Notes under the pieces: generated by a model
Database searches by the model: none
What the model saw: the letters and a program-made list of their open reading frames with translations, nothing else
What the model was told of the DNA's origin: nothing
Position numbers and translations under genes: made by a program
Assembly: GCA_021850375.1 (NCBI GenBank)
Contig: JAJZLZ010000030.1
Span: 1-19,469, forward strand
Direction of reading: 5' to 3'
DNA length: 19,469 bases
From: Microcaldota archaeon
Lineage (GTDB): Archaea > Micrarchaeota > Micrarchaeia > Micrarchaeales > Micrarchaeaceae
In this document: positions 6,664-14,380 of the stretch, one piece after another
Position numbering within the stretch: the stretch's first letter is position 1
Layout: each line of letters opens with the position of its first letter

Positions 6664-8100
6664 ATGGAATACAAGAACATCGTGCTAGGCATAATTATCA
6701 TCGGCGTACTCATGGTGTCTATAGATTCCACCATAGTGCTGCTCGCATTTCCCTCTATGATAGCTGCACTCCACTCAAGCATATCTGTCATGATATGGGT
6801 TATAATAGTATATCTGCTAGTTAGCGCCGTAAGCGCCACGCAGTTTGGGAAGATAGGAGATATATACGGCAGGAGCAGGATATTCAACATCGGATTTGGA
6901 ATTTTCACGGTAGCATCGCTTTTATGCGGGCTTGCAACAAACGACGTCTCGCTCATATTATTTAGAATAGTGCAGGCTGTTGGAGGCGCAATGATGCAGT
7001 CAAACAGCGGCGCAATAATAGCGGATCTGTTTGAAAAGCACAACATAGGAAAGGCGTACGGATTCACCGCGCTAGGCTGGAACGTCGGTGCAATACTTGG
7101 TATAGTCTTGGGCGGGATAATAACAACGTTCTTTGGATACCGCTATATCTTCTTCATAAACGTACCGATAGGGATAGTCGCAGTCATATTAGGCATAAAG
7201 TATATACATGATGATGTGCCACACAAGCAGGAGCTGGACTTAAGCGGCATGGTGTTATTCGGGCTTGGCATTGGAGTGGCGTCATTTGGAGCACTTGAAA
7301 TTGCTTCAATAGGCGCGAGTATTTTAAACATAATAATAACACTCATTGGGATACTTTTAATAGTGGCATTCTTTGTATTTGACTCGAAAAAGGCAAATCC
7401 GGTGCTCGACATAAAATCTATAACTAAAAATAGAATATTCCGCAATTCTGTTTTAGCTTCATTCATGCAGGGGATGGGTTATATCGGAGCGGTATTTCTA
7501 ATAATAATGTATCTTCAGGGAGTAAGAGACCTATCGCCCTTAAACGCATCGCTCCTTTTAATACCTGGATATGTCATTGGAGGAGTACTTGCTCCTTTCA
7601 TGGGCAAATACTCAGATAAATTTGGTGCGCGGATCCTTGCAACCATCGGCATATTGATGATGATCTTTGGAATAATGGTCTACTATACGCTCGGATTGAG
7701 TACAACGCTTTATGTGGTAATAATCGGCACCATACTATCTGGCATAGGCAGCGCGATGTTCTTCCCGGCAAATAGCAGCGCGGCGATGGCAAATGCGGAT
7801 TCTAAACTAAGAGGCAGTTCGTTTGGCCTTTTGAGGCTGATGAGCAGCTTAGGGTTTATACTCAGCTTTGTAATTATATTTCTTATAATGTCGCTTGTCA
7901 TACCGCGCAGCCTCGCATTTGAGATTTTCGTAGGCACATCAAAGATAACAGCTTCAGCCGGCGCAGCATTTGTATCGAGCATGCATGCGGCATTTATAGG
8001 CCTGATTTTTATACTTATAGTAGCAGGGTTGCTCTCGCTTACGCGCGGCAGGGAAAATAGGAACAGTGCGCAGAATGCGACGCACGCTCAGCCGGCTTAA
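6664..8100 (+). CDS. MFS transporter, DHA2 (EmrB/QacA-like) family
   Basis: A 478-residue integral membrane protein, the usual length for a 14-helix DHA2 drug:H+ antiporter. Family motifs in order: membrane-embedded acid in SIDSTIVLLAFP (D21); motif A GKIGDIYGRSR at 62-72; motif B RIVQAVGGAMMQ with Arg101; motif C-like GWNVGAILGIVLGG; then RYIFFINVPIG before the sixth helix. A second motif-A-like loop, MGKYSDKFGAR, lies in the second half. The C-terminus is a short cytoplasmic polar tail. Substrate is not predictable: EmrB/QacA relatives export drugs, dyes or fatty acids. No TetR- or MarR-type regulator is adjacent. It is monocistronic, with a small hairpin 13 nt after the stop. Confidence 0.92.
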   Translation: MEYKNIVLGIIIIGVLMVSIDSTIVLLAFPSMIAALHSSISVMIWVIIVYLLVSAVSATQFGKIGDIYGRSRIFNIGFGIFTVASLLCGLATNDVSLILFRIVQAVGGAMMQSNSGAIIADLFEKHNIGKAYGFTALGWNVGAILGIVLGGIITTFFGYRYIFFINVPIGIVAVILGIKYIHDDVPHKQELDLSGMVLFGLGIGVASFGALEIASIGASILNIIITLIGILLIVAFFVFDSKKANPVLDIKSITKNRIFRNSVLASFMQGMGYIGAVFLIIMYLQGVRDLSPLNASLLLIPGYVIGGVLAPFMGKYSDKFGARILATIGILMMIFGIMVYYTLGLSTTLYVVIIGTILSGIGSAMFFPANSSAAMANADSKLRGSSFGLLRLMSSLGFILSFVIIFLIMSLVIPRSLAFEIFVGTSKITASAGAAFVSSMHAAFIGLIFILIVAGLLSLTRGRENRNSAQNATHAQPA

Positions 8101-8112
8101 ATATCCCAATTC

Positions 8113-8128
8113 CACCTCCTCAGAGGTG
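8113..8128 (+). repeat. Short perfect inverted repeat after the transporter gene
   Basis: CACCTC-CTCA-GAGGTG forms a 6-bp stem with a 4-nt loop, 13 nt after the transporter stop. No T-run follows, so it is not a convincing terminator. It may stabilise the mRNA 3' end. The arms resemble anti-SD and SD sequences, but no start codon is near enough to use the GAGGTG. Confidence 0.3.
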
Positions 8129-8193
8129 CATAATTAGGCCACATCATAAAGTCTAAATAATATTTAGGGAGATATTAACTTGGATGAAATTCT

Positions 8194-8928
8194 ATGCACC
8201 CTAACGATAAAATGTTAACATATATAAAAAAGACCGACGCCATAATCTTTGGCGACAATACGCTGTGGCGCAGCGACATAACTTCAAAATTATGCGAAAA
8301 AATGGCACTAAACAGTGCAATTAACCTTAAATTTAATAGGTCTTTGAATTTATTTTATGCCGCATACAAGGCTAGGAGAATACTGCGCGCGGACCCTGAA
8401 TCTAATATTGAGGCAATGATGATGCAATATAGAGCCATGTCCATGGCAGATATTAGCAGAAAGGAGATGTTTAAACGCATGATTTGTTATATGCGCAGAA
8501 ATTCTAGCGCGGAGGTTTCCCACATAGCAGAAGAGAGCGAAAATAAGAAAATAATTGCAACGCTAAGTGGATCTACTATCGCACGCGGCGCGATGAGAGT
8601 ACATAGGATAGATTGGCGCATATCGAATAGGGATATTTTTAAGGCGGGAATAGTTGCCGGCATCCATATAAAAATTTCTGATGGAGAGGACAAATTAAAC
8701 AAAGTGGAGCGTAAATTATATAAACACAAGATGCTGCTGCGCAACTGCACTGTTATAGGAGGGGATGCAACAGATATACCGTTAATGATGGAGGCAGAAA
8801 TATCAATAGCCTCGCCTCATGCTACGCACGAGGTAAAATCAATAGCATCTGCGCAAATGGAGTATTACGGCAAGGATTTTTACAGATATGATCCATTTGA
8901 GATTTACAACAGCCATGCAATAGAATAG
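8194..8928 (+). CDS. HAD-superfamily-like protein with degenerate motifs
   Basis: 244 residues with the layout of a SerB-like HAD (class C1 cap) hydrolase, but with eroded motifs. Motif I, normally DxDx(T/V), reads AIIFGDNTL at 17-24, as if one residue including the nucleophilic Asp were missing. Motif II is intact (ATLSGST, Ser125). A Lys for motif III could be 167, 170 or 174. Motif IV reads VIGGDATDIPLM at 187-198, with Asp191 and Asp194 one residue closer than in the usual GDxxxD. Residues 28-115 form a Met-rich helical cap. It may be catalytically dead or a divergent enzyme (inference). The ATG at 8194 follows a weak GGATGA site; AAATAATATT at 8154-8163 is a possible TATA box. It converges with the aminotransferase gene, 7 nt apart. 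Confidence 0.6.
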   Translation: MHPNDKMLTYIKKTDAIIFGDNTLWRSDITSKLCEKMALNSAINLKFNRSLNLFYAAYKARRILRADPESNIEAMMMQYRAMSMADISRKEMFKRMICYMRRNSSAEVSHIAEESENKKIIATLSGSTIARGAMRVHRIDWRISNRDIFKAGIVAGIHIKISDGEDKLNKVERKLYKHKMLLRNCTVIGGDATDIPLMMEAEISIASPHATHEVKSIASAQMEYYGKDFYRYDPFEIYNSHAIE

Positions 8929-8935
8929 GCTCTTT

Positions 8936-10126
8936 TTACTTCACATGTTCAAAACAGAACTTTGATATCTTATCCGCTGCCTGTGCTACAACATCCGGCT
9001 CGTGCAGTACGACAATTCTTATATGTCCCGGAGCGCCAAATCCGCTTCCTGCAACAGTCTGCACGCCCTTTTCTAAAAGAAGGCTTCTTGAAAATTCATA
9101 ATCGTCTTTGATGTCAAGTTTGCTGAAGTCTATTTTAGGCAGCAAATAGAATGCCCCGCTTGGCATTACAACACTCATTACATCTAGCCTGTTTATCGCA
9201 TCTGCCATTATCTTAACGCGTGCCTGTATTGCGCTGTTCATAAAATCTACTGCCGCCTTATGTTCCTTGGCATTGCGCATGCCTTCATACGCGGCGTATT
9301 GCGCGGGTGTGTTTGCTGATAGCCTCAAAGAGCAGTAATCGTAAATTTTTGATTTCAAGGCGCGCATATCCTCATTATCGCCATTAGCTATAATGTATCC
9401 AATCCTAAAGCCTGTCGAGTCTAGCGTTTTCGATGCACCGTTTAACACAATATAGGGTATGCCGGATGCAACTGACGATATACTAGTGAACTTCTTTCCT
9501 TTGTATGTAAGCTCATCGTATATCTCATCGCTTATTATCATAAGATCGTTGTCGTTTGCTATGTCGGCAAGTTCAGCGATTACCTTTTTTGATAGTATGG
9601 TTCCGGTAGGATTGCTCGGAGTTGCAAAGAGCATGTATTTTAGGCGCATATTGTGGATGTATCTCCTCAGCATGTCAGTGTCTATTGACCAGCCGTTGTT
9701 CTCGTCCTGCTCGAATATTATAGGGATTCCGCCGTTTGACTTTAAAAATGGGATATAAGGGGGGAAATAGGGACTTATTATAAGGGCGTTGTCGCGCGGG
9801 TTTATCATGGCCGAATTTAGTATCATCAATGCCTCGGATATACCCTGGGTTATAAACACATCGTCAGCAGATATTATATCATTGTATTTTTTAGCGACCT
9901 GCTTCCTTAGCTCGTATAGCCCATTTGGGCTTGAATAATATGTCTTGTGTTTTTTGAGCGCATCTATGTAGGCGTTTATTATGTAGTCCGGCGTCGGAAA
10001 ATACTTCGATGGGTCGCCTATATTCATCTTTATTAGCTGTTTTCCAGACCTTTCTAATTTATCCGCAAGCGCATCCAGCTCGTTTATCGCGCCGTTTACA
10101 TGAGTGCTTCGCTCAGATAGTATCAT
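8936..10126 (-). CDS. PLP-dependent aminotransferase, class I/II (fold type I)
   Basis: A 396-residue cytosolic aminotransferase of normal length. PLP-binding residues are visible: Tyr/Ser of YYSSPNGL near 63-70, SNPTG at 171-175, DEIYDE at 200-205, the Schiff-base lysine in SKTLDSTGFRIGY (Lys233), and the carboxylate-binding Arg in the SANTPAQ...-RIVVLHEP C-terminal region. The N-terminus (IKMNIGDPSKYFPTP) resembles the AlaT/AspC-like aspartate/alanine/aromatic group; the amino acid used cannot be decided. It is the last gene of an Nth1-Dph6-aminotransferase unit. Its TAAGGTGG ribosome site overlaps the Dph6 stop, and the genes are 9 nt apart, so translation is probably coupled. Confidence 0.93.
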   Translation of the reverse strand: MILSERSTHVNGAINELDALADKLERSGKQLIKMNIGDPSKYFPTPDYIINAYIDALKKHKTYYSSPNGLYELRKQVAKKYNDIISADDVFITQGISEALMILNSAMINPRDNALIISPYFPPYIPFLKSNGGIPIIFEQDENNGWSIDTDMLRRYIHNMRLKYMLFATPSNPTGTILSKKVIAELADIANDNDLMIISDEIYDELTYKGKKFTSISSVASGIPYIVLNGASKTLDSTGFRIGYIIANGDNEDMRALKSKIYDYCSLRLSANTPAQYAAYEGMRNAKEHKAAVDFMNSAIQARVKIMADAINRLDVMSVVMPSGAFYLLPKIDFSKLDIKDDYEFSRSLLLEKGVQTVAGSGFGAPGHIRIVVLHEPDVVAQAADKISKFCFEHVK

Positions 10127-10135
10127 TATGCCACC

Positions 10136-10801
10136 TTATTTTTCCGCCAAAATTGCCTTTTCTATTATATACTGGCCTACCTGTCCGTGAGATTTTAATC
10201 GGGCGCTTTCTATAACTATTTTTTTCCTAAAGAGCGGAGCGTCCAAAACAAAGGACTCCGCTTCGCCCCCTTCAAATAGCATGTTTATCCTATGACGCTC
10301 ATGGATCTGCTCCAAGCGCTTTATCATTTCATCGTCTATGCGATGGCCAAGCATGCTCTCGTCCATTCCCTCAGCGGCGATCTGCGTAACGATTACATTA
10401 TAATTGCTTGAGAGCTCCTTTAGCTCAACAATTGGCTCTATATGCCATAGCGGAGAGTGGCATTTTATAGACAGCCTATCGCATATTTTCTCTATGCGCT
10501 CTTTTTGATAAGTGCTCGCCACTGCACCGGTTATCAAAACATCAACATTATTTGCCACTAAGACGCGCTCTAAGTCCTCTAGCTCTTTTTCCTTCTCGCC
10601 CATGGTATTGCTCAGCACCTGTTTTATCCCAAGAGCCTGTGCCTGCAGTTTACTGTATTTTATGTTGGGCTTGTGAAACATGTAGCTAAAGTCGTTTTCA
10701 GATACCATCGTTATTAAAATATCTGTCTTTACTCCTTCATCATACATGCGGTGTATAGCAAGGGTAGAATCCTTGCCTCCACTAAAAAGAGCAGCTATCA
10801 T
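10136..10801 (-). CDS. dph6: Diphthine--ammonia ligase (Dph6), PP-loop ATPase
   Basis: 221 residues, the size of archaeal Dph6 proteins. The N-type ATP pyrophosphatase PP-loop SGGKDS is at 7-12. Later come GAVASTYQKERIEKIC, which matches the family signature, and the C-terminal EGGEAESFVLDAPLF near 184-198. The family performs the last step of diphthamide formation on elongation factor 2, ATP-dependent amidation of diphthine. Dph2 and Dph5 are not in the window. The ATG overlaps the TGA of the upstream nth gene (ATGA), which indicates translational coupling, although DNA repair and diphthamide synthesis have no evident functional link. Confidence 0.92.
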   Translation of the reverse strand: MIAALFSGGKDSTLAIHRMYDEGVKTDILITMVSENDFSYMFHKPNIKYSKLQAQALGIKQVLSNTMGEKEKELEDLERVLVANNVDVLITGAVASTYQKERIEKICDRLSIKCHSPLWHIEPIVELKELSSNYNVIVTQIAAEGMDESMLGHRIDDEMIKRLEQIHERHRINMLFEGGEAESFVLDAPLFRKKIVIESARLKSHGQVGQYIIEKAILAEK

Positions 10802-11454
10802 TTACAATCACTTGACGGGCATATGTTTTTTAGGGTGCATCTTGCGCACAGCTTCCTTTTTGCTGTACATGTATCTCTACCTAATGCTATAAATAAATGA
10901 GTTATCTCGCCCCACTCCTTTTTCGGCAGCAGTTTCATTAGATCACTTTCTATCACCTCTGGCCTTGAGGATCGCGTTATTTTAAGCCGGCCCGAAACGG
11001 TTATGCAATGAGTGTCTATTGCTATACCTTCACGTATATGGAAAGCATTGTATAAAACGACATTTGCGGTCTTTCTTCCTACGCCTGGAAGCAAAATTAG
11101 CTCATCCATTGATTGTGGCACTTGTGAGTTGAAATTATTGACTATCGCCTTAGCCGATGCGACGATGTTTTTAGCTTTGTTTTTATATAAGCCCAAAGAC
11201 CCTATCTGAGAATACAGCTGTTTAGGCGAGATACTTGCGTAGTCTTCAACAGAATGGTATTTTTTGAACAAATCCTTTGTTACAACATTAACCTGCTTGT
11301 CCTGGGATTGCGCCGAGAGCATGGTCGCAACAAGCAGCTCCCAGGGACTTGATGCATCTAGGGATGTGCGCAAATTGGCACCGTATTTTCTTTTCAGCTT
11401 TGCGACCACTATTTTTAGCATATGGCATTTTTTTGCCGTTGCGCTATTATCCAT
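10798..11454 (-). CDS. nth: Endonuclease III-type DNA glycosylase/AP lyase, paralog 1
   Basis: 218 residues from the chosen start. The helix-hairpin-helix LLPGVGRKTANVV (121-133) carries the catalytic Lys128, and the catalytic Asp147 is in IDTHCITVSGRL. The C-terminal [4Fe-4S] loop is canonical: C196-x6-C203-x2-C206-x5-C212. The family removes oxidised pyrimidines and nicks at the abasic site. An upstream in-frame ATG at 11493 would overlap the divergent paralog. The ATG at 11454 lies about 25 nt from an A/T block (minus strand CATAAAAATAG, 11474-11484), which fits a leaderless start. It begins the minus-strand Nth1-Dph6-aminotransferase operon and overlaps Dph6 by 4 nt. Confidence 0.94.
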   Translation of the reverse strand: MDNSATAKKCHMLKIVVAKLKRKYGANLRTSLDASSPWELLVATMLSAQSQDKQVNVVTKDLFKKYHSVEDYASISPKQLYSQIGSLGLYKNKAKNIVASAKAIVNNFNSQVPQSMDELILLPGVGRKTANVVLYNAFHIREGIAIDTHCITVSGRLKITRSSRPEVIESDLMKLLPKKEWGEITHLFIALGRDTCTAKRKLCARCTLKNICPSSDCK

Positions 11455-11484
11455 AAATATTTGTAGTACGAATCTATTTTTATG
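11453..11484. promoter_or_regulatory. Interlocked divergent promoters of the two endonuclease III genes
   Basis: Only 27 bp separate the two ATGs. The plus-strand TATA-like ATAAATATTT (11453-11462) overlaps the start codon of the minus-strand gene and lies about 25 nt from ATG 11482. The minus-strand TATA-like ATAAAAATAG (11474-11483) overlaps the start codon of the plus-strand gene and lies about 25 nt from ATG 11454. Both mRNAs would be leaderless, and the two initiation complexes could not both occupy the site. Confidence 0.5.
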
Positions 11485-12147
11485 CCTTCGCAAGAAAAAC
11501 CTGCTGTGCTTTCTAAAAAAGATGCGGCATTAGCGGCTAAGATATTATGCAAACAGTACAAGAATGCCAATTACTACCTAAATTTTAAAACTCCGCTGGA
11601 CCTTTTAGTTGCGGCAATAATATCCGCCCAGACTCGCGATGAGATTGTAAATAAAATAACCCCAGCGCTATTTAGCAGATACAAAAGAGCATCCGACTAC
11701 GCAGCAGCAGACAAAGAAGAATTATCAGACATGATAAAAAGCGTGAGTTTTGCCTCTAAAAAAGCTAGCAATATCATAGAAGCGTGCAAAACAATAGAAA
11801 GCAAATTTAACGGGGAGGTGCCGTGCGATCTAAATGCGCTCCTGCTGCTTTCTGGAGTAGGCAGAAAAACCGCAAATACCATAATGATAAACGCTTTTAA
11901 TAGAGTAGAGGGGATACCAGTAGATACGTGGGTCATAAAACTAGCGTATAGGATAGGGCTAAGCTCGAACAAAAAACCTGACGACATAGAGAAGGACCTT
12001 ATAAATAACATTCCAAAAGAGTATTGGGGCATAATCGCATATGTGCTAAAAGCGCACGGAAAGGCGCTTTGCAGCAAAGTGCCATTTTGCAGCAAATGCC
12101 AAATAGAAGCTATATGCTTAAAGAACGGCGTTAATAGGCGATTATAA
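11482..12147 (+). CDS. Endonuclease III-type DNA glycosylase/AP lyase, paralog 2
   Basis: 221 residues, a clear relative of the adjacent divergent gene but well diverged. The HhH LLSGVGRKTANTI (122-134) contains catalytic Lys129, and the catalytic Asp148 is in VDTWVIKLAYRIGL. The usual DTH is DTW here. The Fe-S loop is C197-x5-C203-x2-C206-x5-C212, one residue shorter in the first gap than canonical Cx6C. Both features suggest a different subfamily, possibly with another base preference (inference). It is the first gene of a plus-strand operon with EndoQ; its TAA shares one base with the EndoQ ATG (TAATG). Confidence 0.92.
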   Translation: MPSQEKPAVLSKKDAALAAKILCKQYKNANYYLNFKTPLDLLVAAIISAQTRDEIVNKITPALFSRYKRASDYAAADKEELSDMIKSVSFASKKASNIIEACKTIESKFNGEVPCDLNALLLLSGVGRKTANTIMINAFNRVEGIPVDTWVIKLAYRIGLSSNKKPDDIEKDLINNIPKEYWGIIAYVLKAHGKALCSKVPFCSKCQIEAICLKNGVNRRL

Positions 12148-13385
12148 TGAAAATTATAGCAGATTTGCAGATACACTCAAAATATGCGAGGGCGACATCG
12201 AAAGATATCAGCTTTGAGAATTTGGAGAAATATGCGCGAATAAAGGGTATTGATCTTTTAGGTACAGGAGATTTCCAGCATCCCAAGCAGTACAAGGACA
12301 TAATTAACAGCGTTAGGGAAGATGAGAATGGCATACTATGGACCAAAACAAACTTTCCTTTTATATGGCAAACAGAAGTTAGCTTGATGTTCAGCCAAGG
12401 CGGCAAAAGAAGGGCCGTACATCTTTTGATATATGCGCCTAACAGGGCGGTTGCTGATAATATAATAGCATATCTTGGCGGCCTGGGAAGGCTGGATTAT
12501 GACGGTAGGCCGATATTTGGGATAAGCTGCAAAAACCTAACCAGGGACTTAAAGCGAATAGACGAAATGATAGAGGTCATACCTGCGCATTGCATGACGC
12601 CCTGGTTTGGAGTATTTGGAAGCGACTCAGGCTTTGATTCCCTTGGAGAGTGTTTTGAGGAGCAGGTTGAGAACATACATGCCATCGAATCAGGGATGTC
12701 TGCCGACCCTTCGATGCTAAATAGGCTTAAAGAAAACGTTAACATTGTAAGCTTTTCCGACGCACATTCGTTTTGGCCCTGGCGCATAGGGCGCGAAGCC
12801 ACGGTATTTGACATCGCAAATTTAAGCTATGAGAACATCATAAAGGCAATACGCACTTCTAGCGGCCTTGCCGGCACGATTGAAACATACCCAGAATATG
12901 GAAAATACCATTTTGACGGCCATAGGAACTGCAAGTTTTCCTGCGCGCCGCAGAGAACAAAGCAGCTAAATAGCATCTGCCCAATATGCGGCAAGCCCCT
13001 AACAATCGGGGTTGAGTACAGGATAGAAGAATTGGCAAAAGAGAAAAGCGGGTATGTCGCGAAAAATAAGGTTCCTTTTAGCAAGCTTCTTCCGTTGCAT
13101 GAGCTCTGCGCATACGCCTACAAATCTTCGATGACGACCAAAAAGACATGGAATATTTATAATTTAATAATTGAAAAAGCCGGGAGCGAATTAAACGCTC
13201 TTTTGCATGCAAAGGAGGACATTTTTGAAGAGGCAGGAGCAAATAGGGAGCTTGTTGAATTAATATTTGCAAGCAGAGAAGGGAAACTCTCAATAAAGCC
13301 GGGTTATGATGGGGAATACGGGGTCATAGAAGCGCCAGGCAGTAATGAAAGTAAAAAATCAGAGGGGCAGAATAAATTATTTTAG
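12147..13385 (+). CDS. endoQ: Endonuclease Q (EndoQ), PHP-domain nuclease for deaminated bases
   Basis: 412 residues, close to characterised Pyrococcus EndoQ (about 420). The family (TIGR00375-type) cleaves DNA 5' of uracil, hypoxanthine, xanthine or an abasic site. PHP motifs: DLQIHSKYARATSK at 6-19, GTGDFQHP at 39-46, VIPAHCMTPWFGVFGSDSGF at 144-163 (His148), AIESGMSADP at 179-188, and SFSDAHSFWPWRIGREA at 202-218 (His207). A zinc finger follows: C262, C266, C278 and C281 with CPICGKPLTIGVEYRI. The C-terminal quarter is helical and ends in a Lys/Glu/Gln-rich tail ending KLF, which might be a PCNA-contact region (weak inference). The first motif has Gln8 where PHP proteins usually have His. 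It overlaps the upstream nth gene by 1 nt and is followed by ribL after 8 nt. Confidence 0.9.
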   Translation: MKIIADLQIHSKYARATSKDISFENLEKYARIKGIDLLGTGDFQHPKQYKDIINSVREDENGILWTKTNFPFIWQTEVSLMFSQGGKRRAVHLLIYAPNRAVADNIIAYLGGLGRLDYDGRPIFGISCKNLTRDLKRIDEMIEVIPAHCMTPWFGVFGSDSGFDSLGECFEEQVENIHAIESGMSADPSMLNRLKENVNIVSFSDAHSFWPWRIGREATVFDIANLSYENIIKAIRTSSGLAGTIETYPEYGKYHFDGHRNCKFSCAPQRTKQLNSICPICGKPLTIGVEYRIEELAKEKSGYVAKNKVPFSKLLPLHELCAYAYKSSMTTKKTWNIYNLIIEKAGSELNALLHAKEDIFEEAGANRELVELIFASREGKLSIKPGYDGEYGVIEAPGSNESKKSEGQNKLF

Positions 13386-13393
13386 GCGGGAAT

Positions 13394-13873
13394 ATGGGGG
13401 CGCGCAGAGCGAGAAATGTTGACAACAATAATATAGCAATAGCGTTTGGCACATTTGATATACTGCACCCAGGGCATATAAAATATTTAAGCAATGCGGC
13501 AAAACACGGAAAGCTGACTGTCGTTATTGCAAGGGACGAGTCGGTTAATAGGATAAAAGGAGTTGCGCCCATAATGGATGAGAGATCTAGGAAGGTGATT
13601 GTCGGCTCTTTGAAGTTTGTGCACAAGGCGATTCTTGGAAACAGGACGATTTCAAAAAATGGCATGTATAGAGTATTAAAAAAGATCAGGCCAAACACCG
13701 TGGTTTTAGGATATGACCAGAAAATAGATGAAAATGCTATTCAAAATTTCGCAAGCGCGAATAAACTTGAATTTAGGCTCATTCGGCTAAAGCCTTATAT
13801 GAAAGAGAGATTTAAAAGCTCAAAATTCAAGCAGATTGCATCAGATAGGATCAGGCATAAGGATGGGAATTAA
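13394..13873 (+). CDS. ribL: Archaeal FAD synthase (FMN adenylyltransferase), RibL type
   Basis: 159 residues, the usual size for archaeal RibL. The nucleotidyltransferase HxGH motif appears as GTFDILHPGH (19-28), followed by VVIARDESVNRIKG near 43-56, an R-rich MDERSRKVI, and the RPNTVVLGYDQ signature near 100-110. The family transfers AMP from CTP- or ATP-type donors to FMN or small alcohols; the archaeal RibL group makes FAD. The protein has no Cys, whereas I recall C-terminal cysteines noted in the methanogen enzyme. Related glycerol-3-phosphate cytidylyltransferases share the fold, so the substrate is not certain. It starts 8 nt after EndoQ with a GGCGGG site and probably shares its transcript. 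Confidence 0.83.
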   Translation: MGARRARNVDNNNIAIAFGTFDILHPGHIKYLSNAAKHGKLTVVIARDESVNRIKGVAPIMDERSRKVIVGSLKFVHKAILGNRTISKNGMYRVLKKIRPNTVVLGYDQKIDENAIQNFASANKLEFRLIRLKPYMKERFKSSKFKQIASDRIRHKDGN

Positions 13874-13923
13874 ATTGTATCTTATAGTAAGGAATATATA
13901 GCTGTGCCCACTAAGATAATTCA

Positions 13924-13935
13924 ATTGTATACTTA
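13924..13935 (+). promoter_or_regulatory. Possible TATA box of the uL30-uL15 unit
   Basis: ATTGTATACTTA is centred about 26 nt before ATG 13956, the right spacing for a leaderless or near-leaderless transcript. A second A/T block, GAATATATAG (13893-13902), would give a leader of about 35 nt that includes the weak AGAAGGT. The choice is unresolved. Confidence 0.4.
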
Positions 13936-13955
13936 ATTACAGAAGGTCGTATTTT

Positions 13956-14378
13956 ATGAATAAGAAAGAGAATAACGAAAAGTTAATAGCAATAGTGCGC
14001 ATACGGGGTCGGGTAAATGTGCGCTCGGACATAAGCGAGACCCTTGAAAGGCTCAATTTAAAGAGGGTCAGCAACTGCTCACTTATAATAATGAACGACT
14101 CATATAGTGGCATGGTAGAGAAATGCAAGGACTATGTCGCATATGGCGAGATAGACACGCCAACCCTTGAACTCTTGATAAATAAGAGGGGCAATGGCAT
14201 GGTATATGGAGAGATAGCCTCAGGAGGATATAGCAATGCAAAGCTAAAAGAGCACATGCCTCTGCGGCTGCACCCTCCAAGGCACGGATACAAGAGCACA
14301 AAGCTAAGCGTTGAACAGGGAGGGAACCTTGGATATGTGGGCCCTAAGATAAACGAACTTATAAAACGAATGGTGTGA
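13956..14378 (+). CDS. rpl30: Ribosomal protein uL30
   Basis: 140 residues, archaeal long-form L30, slightly short of the typical ~150. The N-terminal ferredoxin-like core begins LIAIVRIRGRVNVRSDI with ETLERLNLKR next. The archaeal/eukaryotic extension ends with the conserved RLHPPRHGYKSTK and GGNLGYVG segments near 113-135. It is a 50S protein bound to 23S rRNA. In most archaea it precedes uL15 and secY at the end of the spc-like operon. Here uL15 follows immediately, with its ATG 2 nt after the uL30 stop. Confidence 0.95.
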   Translation: MNKKENNEKLIAIVRIRGRVNVRSDISETLERLNLKRVSNCSLIIMNDSYSGMVEKCKDYVAYGEIDTPTLELLINKRGNGMVYGEIASGGYSNAKLKEHMPLRLHPPRHGYKSTKLSVEQGGNLGYVGPKINELIKRMV

Positions 14379-14380
14379 TC

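Noticed and set aside
8113..8128. Intrinsic terminator after the transporter
   Set aside because: The 6-bp hairpin is not followed by a T-run, and archaeal termination generally relies on T-rich stretches without hairpins.
14375..14380. GTG start for uL15
   Set aside because: It would place the start inside the uL30 stop region with no ribosome site at proper spacing; the ATG two codons later has GGTGTGAT upstream.
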